From: Candidatus Competibacteraceae bacterium
Lineage (GTDB): Bacteria > Pseudomonadota > Gammaproteobacteria > Competibacterales > Competibacteraceae
Assembly: GCA_007120095.1 (NCBI GenBank)
Contig: SKOM01000241.1
Location: 1 to 19,853 of the forward strand
DNA length: 19,853 nucleotides
Direction: 5' to 3'
Shown here: in pieces, positions 1 to 7,956 of the stretch
Position numbering within the stretch: position 1 is the stretch's first letter
Layout of the letters: every line of letters starts with the position of its first letter
Position numbers and translations under genes: made by a program
The notes under the pieces: generated by a model
What the model saw: only the letters and a program-made list of their open reading frames with translations
Databases searched by the model: none
Told to the model about the DNA's origin: nothing

Positions 1-902
1 CGCTGCTCCAGACACTGCCGGGCGCGCTGCTGCAAGTGTTGCGCCGTACTTAATCCCGCCGGTACCGGCGAATCGGGTAATAAGCTGTGACCGAGGTCAA
101 ATTGCAAATTACAGCGCCGCGCAATCTCAACACTATTGGCTAAGGCTTCGGGCACATCAGCGAATAATTCGGCCATTTCTGCCGGGCTGCGTAAATACTG
201 CTCGGCACTGTAGTCTTTCGGCCGGTTGGGATCGGCCAGAATCTTGCCTTGGTGAACACACACCCGCGCTTCGTGGGCTTCAAAGTCTTCAGCAGCTAAA
301 AAGCGCACATCATTGGTGGCCACCACCGGCGTATCGCTGGCCAAGGCTAACTCGATAGCCGCATCAATATAACCGGCTTCACCCGATCGTCCCGTGCGGC
401 TCAGCGCTAAATAGAACCGCTCAGGGAATAAACACTGCCAGTCATCCAGACAGCGGCGCGCTTGGTCGGCATGCTGGTTCAGCAACTGGCGGCCGATTTC
501 GCCGTCGCGACCACCGGATAAAGCAATCAACCCTTCGGTAGCGCCTTGCAGCCAGGCATAATCGGTGATCACCTGGTCACGCTGCCGCCCGGCTCGGTAA
601 CTCTGGCTGATTAAGCGACTTAAATGCTGATACCCTTGCTGGTTGGCGCATAGCAGCACCAGGCGACCGGGGGGTTCCTGGTCACGCTGCACCCATAATT
701 CACAACCGATCAAGGGTTTAATACCTGCAGCGAGTGCCGTTTTATAGAATTTGACCGCCGCAAATAAATTGCACACATCGGTGATGGCTACGGCGGGCAT
801 ATGCATGGCCCGTGCTTGTTGGATCAGCGGCTTAATGCGGACGATGCCATCAACCAGTGAATATTCGGTATGCAGTTGTAAATGGACAAAACCAGGGTTC
901 AT
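1..902 (-). CDS. dnaE: DNA polymerase III alpha subunit, 5' part (runs off window)
   Basis: This is the catalytic subunit of the replicative DNA polymerase. Only the first 300 codons are present, and the gene continues beyond position 1. The translation begins MNPGFVHLQLHTEYSLVDG and aligns well from memory with the N-terminal PHP domain of E. coli DnaE, including VVATNDVRF and LFADVPEALANSVEIA. Active PHP domains carry an HLHxH-type motif; here it reads HLQLH, and the later TDH-type position reads TDV. The PHP domain therefore looks degenerate, as in E. coli, which fits proofreading by a separate DnaQ (inference). The ATG at 902-900 overlaps the rnhB stop by one base (TGATG), so translation is probably coupled. 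rnhB-dnaE adjacency is usual in gammaproteobacteria. The family call is firm; the polymerase domain itself cannot be checked here. Confidence 0.96.
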   Translation of the reverse strand, partial: MNPGFVHLQLHTEYSLVDGIVRIKPLIQQARAMHMPAVAITDVCNLFAAVKFYKTALAAGIKPLIGCELWVQRDQEPPGRLVLLCANQQGYQHLSRLISQSYRAGRQRDQVITDYAWLQGATEGLIALSGGRDGEIGRQLLNQHADQARRCLDDWQCLFPERFYLALSRTGRSGEAGYIDAAIELALASDTPVVATNDVRFLAAEDFEAHEARVCVHQGKILADPNRPKDYSAEQYLRSPAEMAELFADVPEALANSVEIARRCNLQFDLGHSLLPDSPVPAGLSTAQHLQQRARQCLEQ

Positions 903-1477
903 CAGATTGCACTCGCACTCAGCAGACGCCGCACCGGGGCGAAACTGCGCCGATGCGCCGGGGTCACGCCAAAACGCTGTAGAGCCGCTAAATGGTCACG
1001 GGTCGGATAACCTTTATGGCGTTCAAAACCATATTGAGGGTATAGTTGAGCTAATTGTAACAACTCCGCGTCCCGAGTAGTTTTAGCTAATATGGACGCC
1101 GCGCTGATGGCTGCGACATACCGGTCACCGCCGACCACCGCCTCTGCAGGACACGGCAAGTCGTGGGGAATCCGATTACCATCAATGAGCACCTGCCGGG
1201 GAGCAGGATCCAGAACGGCCACCGCCCGCCGCATGGCCAGCAAACTGGCTTGCAGGATATTGAACTGGTCGATTTCAGCGACATTGGCGGCAGCCACCGC
1301 CCAGGCCAGTGCCTTGCCTTTGATTAGAGTGGCCAGATAGTCGCGCCGGGCGGCGCTCAGTGTCTTAGAGTCCGCCAAGCCAGCAATCGGACGTTCCGGA
1401 TCAAGAATAACGGCGGCGGCGACCACCGGCCCGGCTAACGGCCCCCGCCCGGCTTCATCAACGCCCGCGTACAACAA
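902..1477 (-). CDS. rnhB: Ribonuclease HII
   Basis: RNase HII nicks RNA-DNA hybrids and starts removal of misincorporated ribonucleotides in the cytoplasm. Visible motifs are AGVDEAGRGPLAG near the N-terminus with the first two acidic metal ligands, VLIDGNR with the third, and TRDAEL with the fourth, plus HKGYPTRDHL near the end. The start is uncertain. I list a TTG at 1477, just past the lpxA stop, giving about 191 residues against 198 in E. coli. The frame is open upstream to a GTG at 1546, but that would overlap lpxA by 64 nt and add residues that look like out-of-frame lpxA. A second TTG lies at 1474. No start has a strong Shine-Dalgarno sequence, so the gene may rely on coupling to lpxA. 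The 3' end overlaps dnaE by 1 nt. lpxB, which usually precedes this gene, is absent. Confidence 0.95.
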   Translation of the reverse strand: MLYAGVDEAGRGPLAGPVVAAAVILDPERPIAGLADSKTLSAARRDYLATLIKGKALAWAVAAANVAEIDQFNILQASLLAMRRAVAVLDPAPRQVLIDGNRIPHDLPCPAEAVVGGDRYVAAISAASILAKTTRDAELLQLAQLYPQYGFERHKGYPTRDHLAALQRFGVTPAHRRSFAPVRRLLSASAI

Positions 1478-1482
1478 GCGGA

Positions 1483-2253
1483 TCAGCGGATAATACCACG
1501 CTCGGAACGGCGCAGAAAATCTTGTAGCAACGCAATCCGGGAACACTGCGTCACCAGCGGCTGCATGTCTTCCACAGCCTGTTCTACGCGAAGATCAGAG
1601 CGATAGAGCAACCGGTACGCCTGACGCACGGCCGCAATCTCAGTGGTGGTAAACCGATGACGGCGCAACCCTTCGACGTTAATCCCGCGCGGTTCGGCAC
1701 GATAACCCGAGGCCATAACAAAGGGCGGCACATCCATGTGAATACCACAGGCAAACGCACTAAAACTGTACTGGCCGATATGGCAAAACTGTGTAACCAG
1801 GGCAAACCCACCGAGAATGGCATAATCGTCCACATGGACATGACCGGCTAGCGAGGCATTATTAGCCAGTATGGTGTTATTGCCGACCCGGCAATCATGG
1901 GCAATATGGACATAGGCCATGATCCAGTTATCATCGCCGACGCGGGTCACGCCCTGATCTTGAACCGTACCCCGGTTAATCGTGACAAACTCGCGAATGG
2001 TGTTGCGATCCCCGATATCCAGCCGAGTTGACTCGCCGCCATATTTTTTGTCTTGTGGCTCCTCGCCCACCGAAGCGAATTGAAAAATACGGTTATAACA
2101 ACCGATACGCGTTGGGCCGTTAATCACGACGTGCGGGCCAATCCAAGTGTGTTCATCAATCTCAACATCGGGGCCGATAATACTGTAGGGACCGACGCTG
2201 ACGGTGGTCGCCAATTGCGCCTTAGGGTCCACTATGGCCCTTGGGTCGATCAT
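1483..2253 (-). CDS. lpxA: UDP-N-acetylglucosamine acyltransferase
   Basis: LpxA performs the first step of lipid A synthesis, moving a 3-hydroxyacyl chain from acyl carrier protein to UDP-GlcNAc. It is a cytoplasmic trimer with a left-handed beta-helix, and hexapeptide repeats are evident over roughly residues 1-180. The length of 256 compares with 262 in E. coli. The catalytic HIAHD motif (H116, H119), AGHV (H138), DKKYGG and the NVEGLRR region are conserved. Two key positions differ. E. coli H160 is T154 here (VTQF instead of VHQF). The chain-length ruler G173 of E. coli is F167, where P. aeruginosa has Met169 in a similar SFSAM context. A shorter acyl donor than C14 is therefore likely (inference). 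The residue after the conserved RR-type arginine is H199 instead of arginine. The ATG overlaps the fabZ stop (ATGA). The downstream neighbour is rnhB, not lpxB. Confidence 0.97.
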   Translation of the reverse strand: MIDPRAIVDPKAQLATTVSVGPYSIIGPDVEIDEHTWIGPHVVINGPTRIGCYNRIFQFASVGEEPQDKKYGGESTRLDIGDRNTIREFVTINRGTVQDQGVTRVGDDNWIMAYVHIAHDCRVGNNTILANNASLAGHVHVDDYAILGGFALVTQFCHIGQYSFSAFACGIHMDVPPFVMASGYRAEPRGINVEGLRRHRFTTTEIAAVRQAYRLLYRSDLRVEQAVEDMQPLVTQCSRIALLQDFLRRSERGIIR

Positions 2254-2717
2254 ATATCAGCACCGCGCTTAGCACACATCAATTCAGCGGTGGCAATCAC
2301 TTTATCGCCCACGCGGGCCTCACCGATGAAACGCCCTATACCACTACGAAACCGCTGCATGTGCACTTCTAGCCGCAGTTGATCACCAGGTTCTACGGGG
2401 TGCTTGAAACGCGCTTTATCGATACCGACAAGATAAAACAACATCTCGCGATCGGCTTCACGCTCACCGCTGCGAAAAGCCAAAATCCCTGTCGCTTGCG
2501 CCAAAGCTTCGATAATGAGCACTCCGGGAAATATGGGGCGCTGCGGGAAGTGACCTTGAAAACACGGTTCGTTATAGGTCACATTTTTCAGGGCCACCAG
2601 AGAGTGGTAAGGCTCGCAGCTCACGACCCGGTCAATCAGCAAAAACGGATAACGGTGCGGCAGATAATCCATGATGGCACGGATATCCATTAATGGATTG
2701 TTATTGTCCTCGGTCAC
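2250..2717 (-). CDS. fabZ: 3-hydroxyacyl-ACP dehydratase
   Basis: FabZ dehydrates 3-hydroxyacyl-ACP in fatty acid elongation and competes with LpxA and LpxD for hydroxyacyl-ACP. The product has 155 residues against 151 in E. coli and is a single hot-dog fold. PHRYPFLLIDRV, the catalytic histidine in FQGHFP and the catalytic glutamate in GVLIIEALAQATG are all present. The start is a GTG at 2717 that overlaps the lpxD stop (GTGA). A Shine-Dalgarno-like GGAG at 2728-2725, 7 nt upstream, supports it over the ATG nine codons later. The 3' end overlaps lpxA by 4 nt, so the trio lpxD-fabZ-lpxA is translationally linked. That fits the known need to balance fatty acid and lipid A synthesis. Confidence 0.97.
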   Translation of the reverse strand: MTEDNNNPLMDIRAIMDYLPHRYPFLLIDRVVSCEPYHSLVALKNVTYNEPCFQGHFPQRPIFPGVLIIEALAQATGILAFRSGEREADREMLFYLVGIDKARFKHPVEPGDQLRLEVHMQRFRSGIGRFIGEARVGDKVIATAELMCAKRGADI

Positions 2718-3754
2718 GCTTTGTCTCCATGTACTGTTTTTTCGAGAATACCGATCCGCCGCACCACATCTTCAATGCGACGCAAACGACTACGAATCCG
2801 GTTCCACGTCAGCGTTGGCTCAGCCGTTAACGCCGAAGAATACATGCCGGCTTGGGTAATCGATTTTGAGACCCCTGTCATACCGGTGATCACAACCCGA
2901 TCAGCGATTTCCAGATGGCCGCTGATACAGCTTCCGCCGCCAATCATGCAATACTGACCGATTCGAGTGCTGCCACCGATCATCACGCCGCCAGCAATGG
3001 CCGTATGGGCACCAATCTGCACATTGTGACCGACTTGGATTTGATTATCGAGCTTGACTCCCTCTTCCAACACCGTATCATCCAAAGCTCCCCGATCGAC
3101 CGTGGTGTTGGCTCCAATTTCCACATCATCACCAACGCTTACCGATCCGAGCTGGGGCACTTTAACCCAACGCCCCGCATCGTTGGCCAGGCCAAAACCA
3201 TCCGCACCGATGACCACTCCGGGGTGTAAAAATACCCGCTGCCCCAGACGCACCCGTTGGCATAACGTCACTTGGGCGATGAGTCGAGAATGCTGACCAA
3301 TATGCACTTCAGAGCCAATGACGCAGTTTGGTCCGATCCACACCCCGGACTCTATAACGGCTCCGGCTTCGACGACGCAATTCGGACCGATCCAGACATC
3401 TTCTGCAATGTGCGCCGTCGGACTGACCGTGGCACTGGCATGAATACCTCGTTGTGCGGGCAAAGCGGGCGCAAACAAAGCCGCCACTTGAGCAAACGCC
3501 AACTGCGGATTAGGAGCGGCTAAAGCAGCCACCGGACACCGTGCGGCTAATTCAGCGGACAGAATCACGGCCGCCGCCTGAGTGGTATCCAATAGCGTTT
3601 GGTACGCTGGATTGCTCAGGAACGCAAGCTGTCCGGGGCCGGCAGTTTTCAAACTGGCCACCCCATGCACCATAATATGCGCATCACCCTGTAATTCGGC
3701 CCCGGTCAACTCGGCAATGGCTTGCAGTGTCAACCCCCCCGGAGACGGTGACAT
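2714..3754 (-). CDS. lpxD: UDP-3-O-acylglucosamine N-acyltransferase
   Basis: LpxD carries out the third step of lipid A synthesis, adding a second hydroxyacyl chain to the 2-amino group of UDP-3-O-acyl-glucosamine. The 346 residues match the family (341 in E. coli). The order is an N-terminal uridine-binding domain (about residues 1-100, with LKTAGPGQLAFLSNP), a left-handed beta-helix of hexapeptide repeats (about 105-310), and a C-terminal helix ending near LEKTVHGDKA. The catalytic histidine sits in NQIQVGHNVQIG, and the YCMIGGGSCISGH stretch is typical. The ATG at 3754 directly follows the skp stop with no spacer. The 3' end overlaps fabZ by 4 nt. Nothing in it appears broken. Confidence 0.97.
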   Translation of the reverse strand: MSPSPGGLTLQAIAELTGAELQGDAHIMVHGVASLKTAGPGQLAFLSNPAYQTLLDTTQAAAVILSAELAARCPVAALAAPNPQLAFAQVAALFAPALPAQRGIHASATVSPTAHIAEDVWIGPNCVVEAGAVIESGVWIGPNCVIGSEVHIGQHSRLIAQVTLCQRVRLGQRVFLHPGVVIGADGFGLANDAGRWVKVPQLGSVSVGDDVEIGANTTVDRGALDDTVLEEGVKLDNQIQVGHNVQIGAHTAIAGGVMIGGSTRIGQYCMIGGGSCISGHLEIADRVVITGMTGVSKSITQAGMYSSALTAEPTLTWNRIRSRLRRIEDVVRRIGILEKTVHGDKA

Positions 3755-4282
3755 TTATGGCTCCTCTTGTAGGCGCAGCAAGACATCACCCGTGATATCA
3801 ACCCGTTCACCGGCGAAAATTACCGCATCCTGATTCAAAATCAAATCAAACTGCTGCCTTCTGGCTAGACCGACAATGGCCTCAAAAATCTGCCGCTGCA
3901 AACGATTCAATTCTTCGTTCCGGCGAATATTGAAATCTTCGCGTAATTCATCCTCACTGCGTTTGAGTTCACGACGCAAATGACGCAAATCACGTTCAAT
4001 TTCGCGGCGATCCGTTTCAGTTAAATCCATGGTGCGATCCGCCAGCAGTCGGTCTTCCAATTCCCGTACTTCACGCTGCACCTGCAAGACAGCCCGGTCA
4101 CGCGGTTGAAATTCCTGTTCTAAGCGTTTGCGTGCCTGTTCCGCCTGAGGCGCTTCATCGAGTAAACGCGCCGCGTTAACCACACCGATTTTAAGATTTT
4201 CGGAAGCCGTCTGAGCAACAGCCATCATGGCAGGCAACAGCCACACCAAACCAATTAACCCATAGCGTTGTAACTGCCCCAC
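3755..4282 (-). CDS. skp: Periplasmic chaperone Skp/OmpH
   Basis: Skp is a periplasmic chaperone that holds unfolded outer-membrane proteins on the way to the BAM complex. The start shown is GTG 4282, because an AGGTGA sequence at 4293-4288 lies 5 nt upstream. A GTG at 4291 is also in frame but has no good ribosome site. From 4282 the product has 175 residues. It opens with a signal peptide, a hydrophobic LIGLVWLLPAMMAVAQ stretch with likely cleavage near AVA-Q. A short beta strand follows (LKIGVVNAARLLDEAP), then a long charged coiled-coil rich in E, R, L and Q (about residues 40-140), matching the tentacles of Skp. The position between bamA and lpxD is the standard one. Sequence identity within this family is low, so the call rests on architecture plus context. 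Confidence 0.93.
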   Translation of the reverse strand: MGQLQRYGLIGLVWLLPAMMAVAQTASENLKIGVVNAARLLDEAPQAEQARKRLEQEFQPRDRAVLQVQREVRELEDRLLADRTMDLTETDRREIERDLRHLRRELKRSEDELREDFNIRRNEELNRLQRQIFEAIVGLARRQQFDLILNQDAVIFAGERVDITGDVLLRLQEEP

Positions 4283-4294
4283 CGCAATCACCTG

Positions 4295-6595
4295 TTAAAA
4301 CGGTATGCCGAAAGAAAATTGAAAACTCTGAGTGTTATCACCCGCTGTGTCATTCAACGGTTCCGCCAGGCTGAATATTAACGGCCCTAGCGGAGACAAC
4401 CACTGGAATGACACTCCGACTGAGTAACGCAGCTCGTCGACACTGAAATCCCTGGGGGAGGCATACACATTACCCACATCGAAAAACGCACCGATACGAA
4501 AACCACTGGAATCTTCAAGAAACGGAATGGGCGCCAACACATCCACACCGCCAGCAACCAACACATCACCACCCGCCGGGTCGCTGTTGGCGAACCGCGG
4601 CCCCAGGGTATTGGTTCTAAAGCCACGTACTGTACGCAGACCGCCGGCAAAGAAACGCTCCCAGAACGGCAACGCATCCGTGCCACCATAACCATCACCA
4701 TAACCTAATGTGCCGCGGATAGTGCCGGTCAGATTGTCGGTTAAAGGATAGAAGCTCTGATGTCGCAGATTCAACCGGTAAAACTCAATATCACTGCCGG
4801 GCAGAGTCGCATCTAATGAAACGCGATTTAAACTCCCTCGGTCAGGGAAAATAATCCGATTGCGATTATCCCGCGCCAGACTGGCTGTGAACGTCACATT
4901 GGTGAAATCCCGCCCTTCCCGGTCGAGAAAACCGATAATTTCATCCGGGGAATTCAGTGTGGTCTTGAGTCTGAGATCCTCAGCGCCTATACCGACGCGC
5001 AAGGTATCGGTTTCGCTCAGGGGGAATCCGTAAAATACCTGACCGTCCAGACGATCAATCGCATAATCGGCCCGGTTAAGCTCAACGGCGTCGGTCTCTT
5101 CATAGTTAAGACGAAATCCCCGGCTCACTCCATCCGCCGTATAAAACGGATTGTTGTAGCTGATGGCATAGCGCGTATCCGCCGAACTGTTATTGAATGC
5201 AACGTTGAACTCATTACCCGTTCCCATAAAATTGCTCTGCTGAACACCAAAGTTCAGCAGCAATCCTTCAGTTTGGCCAAAACCCACCCCGAAGGTCACG
5301 CTACCCGAAGGGCGTTCCTCAACCGTGACATTCAGGTCAACCTGGTCGGCGGTACCGGGTACCGGCTCGCTTTCAATCGATACACTGGCCAGGTATTCCA
5401 GCCTTTGTAGGCGTTCCCGGGAACGCTGCACATCAGCACTGGAAATCAAGCTGCCTTCGGTTTGGCGCATTTCGCGGCGAAGCACTTCGTCCCGGGTTTT
5501 AATATTGCCGGAAAAATTGATCCGCCGGACATAAACCCGCTGCCCCGGATCAATCACAAAGGTCACCGCAACTTGCTGAGCGGTTTCGTCGATATCGGGT
5601 ACCGGATTAATATTGGCAAAAACGTAGCCCTCCCGACCTAGGCGCTCAGCCAGGGCTTCGGTCGTCTCGCTGAGTGCAGTACGGGAGAAAATTTGACTCG
5701 GCTCGATAGTGAGCAACTCGCGCAGCTCCACCTCCGGTATTAGTAAATCTCCCGCTAGCTCAACGGAACCTACACGGTATGGTTCGCCCTCGGTCACATT
5801 GATGGTGATATACACATCACGTTTATCCGGGCTGATCGACACCTGCGCAGAATCCACATTGAACTGCAGATAACCGCGATCCAGGTAGAATGAATTCAAA
5901 GCTTCTAAGTCGCCGGTGAGTTTCTCCCGTGAATACTGATCCGCCTTGGTGAAAAAAGTAAACCAGCCCGGTGTGCGCAGGTTAAACCCCTGCAATAACT
6001 CACGATCACTAAAGGCCTGGTTGCCAACAATATTAATCTGCCGAATCCGCGCTGCGGCCCCTTCAGAAATTTCGATATCAATGGCGACTCGATTGCGCGG
6101 CAAGTTACGCGTTCGGGTATCAATACGCACCGCATAGCGGGCACGATTGAAGTACTGGCGCAGCAGCTCTTGTTCGACCCGCTCCAACAAAGCCCGATCA
6201 AACACCTCACCTTCTGCCAGGCCAATCTCGCGCAGACCACGACGCAGATCATCACTGGAGATATCACGATTACCAGACAGAGTAATCTCAGCAATAGCCG
6301 GACGTTCGACGACTTGCACAACCAAGACCCGGTCATCACGTGACAAACTCACATCGGTGAAAAATCCGGTTTGAAACAAGGCACGGATCACTTCGGGAAC
6401 CTCTTCAGGCTCTAGGGTGCTACCGACACCTACCGGCAGGTAGCTGAACACTGTTCCTGCTGAAATGCGCTGCAATCCTTCAACCCGAATATCTTCGATC
6501 ACAAAAGCCTGCTGCGCCGCCACCGGCAGTGTCAGTATCAACCACAGCAATAGGATTGCACTCAGTTGTTGCATAGCCGCAGCCCACAATTTCAC
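4295..6595 (-). CDS. bamA: Outer membrane protein assembly factor BamA
   Basis: BamA is the Omp85-family core of the BAM machine that inserts beta-barrel proteins into the outer membrane. It has a signal peptide (hydrophobic core AILLLWLILTLPVAAQ), five POTRA domains over about residues 29-420, then a beta-barrel to the terminal phenylalanine (FQFSFGIPF). The lid-lock motif VRGF is at residues 656-659, preceded by ERFFAGG. The 766 residues compare with 810 in E. coli, the difference probably lying in shorter barrel loops. The GTG start at 6595 overlaps the rseP stop (GTGA) and has GAGG at 6607-6604, 8 nt upstream. An in-frame ATG at 6574 would still leave a usable signal peptide. It lies between rseP and skp, so envelope stress control and outer-membrane assembly share the operon. 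Confidence 0.97.
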   Translation of the reverse strand: MKLWAAAMQQLSAILLLWLILTLPVAAQQAFVIEDIRVEGLQRISAGTVFSYLPVGVGSTLEPEEVPEVIRALFQTGFFTDVSLSRDDRVLVVQVVERPAIAEITLSGNRDISSDDLRRGLREIGLAEGEVFDRALLERVEQELLRQYFNRARYAVRIDTRTRNLPRNRVAIDIEISEGAAARIRQINIVGNQAFSDRELLQGFNLRTPGWFTFFTKADQYSREKLTGDLEALNSFYLDRGYLQFNVDSAQVSISPDKRDVYITINVTEGEPYRVGSVELAGDLLIPEVELRELLTIEPSQIFSRTALSETTEALAERLGREGYVFANINPVPDIDETAQQVAVTFVIDPGQRVYVRRINFSGNIKTRDEVLRREMRQTEGSLISSADVQRSRERLQRLEYLASVSIESEPVPGTADQVDLNVTVEERPSGSVTFGVGFGQTEGLLLNFGVQQSNFMGTGNEFNVAFNNSSADTRYAISYNNPFYTADGVSRGFRLNYEETDAVELNRADYAIDRLDGQVFYGFPLSETDTLRVGIGAEDLRLKTTLNSPDEIIGFLDREGRDFTNVTFTASLARDNRNRIIFPDRGSLNRVSLDATLPGSDIEFYRLNLRHQSFYPLTDNLTGTIRGTLGYGDGYGGTDALPFWERFFAGGLRTVRGFRTNTLGPRFANSDPAGGDVLVAGGVDVLAPIPFLEDSSGFRIGAFFDVGNVYASPRDFSVDELRYSVGVSFQWLSPLGPLIFSLAEPLNDTAGDNTQSFQFSFGIPF

Positions 6596-7956
6596 ACTGC
6601 CAACCTCACAAAATCGTTAAACAAGGCCAGCCCCATTAACATGATAATCATGGCTAAGCCGATACGTTGGCCGACAAATTGAGCCGCTTCAGACAGCGGC
6701 TTGCCACGTACCCATTCAATGAAGTAATAGAGCAAATGCCCCCCATCGAGAATAGGTATCGGTAACAGATTGATTACCCCAAGACTGATGCTCACCAACG
6801 CCATAAACGACAGAAACGCTGCCAGACTGATCGAGGCCGTCTGACCTGCATATTGGGCAATGGTGATCGGGCCACTGATATTTTCCAGCGAGGCTTGGCC
6901 AATCACCATTCGTCCCATCATTTTGGCAGTAAACAGGGTCATATCCCAGGTTTTAACCATCCCTTGACCGATGGCCGCCAACGGACCGTAGCGCAGCGTC
7001 ATCCGACTCGGGTCATCAATATCGGCAGGCGTGCGCACCATGGCACCGACCCGACCAATCGTGCCCTCTTCGGTCAGCAGGGCTGCGGGGGTGAGCGTCA
7101 GCGTCTCTCGCCCTTCGATGCGCTCGACCTCGACGGTCATGGTCTGTTCGGGTCGTGCGCGCACATACTCGGCCCAGCGTTGCCAGTTGTGCACCGGCTC
7201 GCCATCGACACTGACCACTAGATCACCGGCTCGCAGACCGGCCGCTTCTGCCGCACCACCGGGTATCACCTCATCAATAATAGCCGGCACTTCAGGCCGC
7301 CAAGGCACTAGCCCTAATGCGTCAAACGGTCGCCCCCCGCGGGTGAGATCCCCGACCTCGCGTAAGTCCAGTTGCCGCAGGCGCGTTTCGCCCAATTCGG
7401 TTTCGACTTCGACGGTGATTATATCCCCACTCATACCGCGATCAATCAGGATAAGGATTGCGGACTCCAGGGTAGGCGTATCGCTGCCATCTACGGCGGT
7501 GATTAAATCACCAGCCTGGAATCCGGCCTCAGCCGCCGGGGTATTGAGTCGCGGCGCATCCAGCAAGGGGCGTACGGTGTTCACACCGACAAGGTACAAG
7601 GCTGTAAATGCCATGACAGCAAAGAGAAAATTCGCCAGTGGCCCGGCAGCGACAATCGCCACGCGCTTGGGGATCGATTGATTATTAAAAGCGCGATGCT
7701 GATCTTGCGGTGGGACTTGACCTTCGCGACCATCGAGCATTTGCACATAACCGCCCAGCGGCACTGCCGCGATAATGTATTCGGTACCGTCACGTCGACC
7801 ACGATGCGACCAGATTGGCGTACCAAACCCGATAGAAAATTTAAGTACTTTCACCCCACAGCGCCGAGCCACCCAGAAGTGGCCGAATTCGTGGAAGGCA
7901 ATCAGCACCCCCAAAGTCACCAGTAAGGCTAAAATAGAAATTAGTGTGCCGCTCAT
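6592..7956 (-). CDS. rseP: Site-2 intramembrane zinc protease RseP
   Basis: RseP is the inner-membrane metalloprotease that makes the second cut in anti-sigma factor RseA, releasing sigma-E when outer-membrane proteins misfold. The 454 residues match the family (450 in E. coli). The zinc-binding HEFGH is at residues 22-26 in the first membrane helix. Two PDZ domains follow in the periplasmic part: one around AAEAGFQAGDLITAVDG, the second around AAEAAGLRAGDLVVSVDG. The third metal ligand is in the LDGGH motif at 403-407, and a C-terminal membrane helix follows. The ATG abuts the dxr stop. A link to sigma-E is family knowledge; I did not see a convincing sigma-E promoter nearby. Confidence 0.97.
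   Translation of the reverse strand: MSGTLISILALLVTLGVLIAFHEFGHFWVARRCGVKVLKFSIGFGTPIWSHRGRRDGTEYIIAAVPLGGYVQMLDGREGQVPPQDQHRAFNNQSIPKRVAIVAAGPLANFLFAVMAFTALYLVGVNTVRPLLDAPRLNTPAAEAGFQAGDLITAVDGSDTPTLESAILILIDRGMSGDIITVEVETELGETRLRQLDLREVGDLTRGGRPFDALGLVPWRPEVPAIIDEVIPGGAAEAAGLRAGDLVVSVDGEPVHNWQRWAEYVRARPEQTMTVEVERIEGRETLTLTPAALLTEEGTIGRVGAMVRTPADIDDPSRMTLRYGPLAAIGQGMVKTWDMTLFTAKMMGRMVIGQASLENISGPITIAQYAGQTASISLAAFLSFMALVSISLGVINLLPIPILDGGHLLYYFIEWVRGKPLSEAAQFVGQRIGLAMIIMLMGLALFNDFVRLAV

Noticed and set aside
751..1080. A 109-residue plus-strand frame across the rnhB-dnaE junction
   Set aside because: Both strands are explained by dnaE and rnhB on the minus strand; the frame has no motif.
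4295..6595. BamA shorter than the E. coli protein (766 against 810 residues), considered as possible truncation
   Set aside because: All five POTRA domains, the VRGF motif and the terminal phenylalanine are present, so shorter loops explain the difference.
7031..7681. A 216-residue plus-strand open frame opposite rseP
   Set aside because: It lies wholly inside the strongly conserved rseP gene on the other strand, is rich in R, S, P and T as expected from a GC-rich antisense frame, and shows no recognisable motif or ribosome site.
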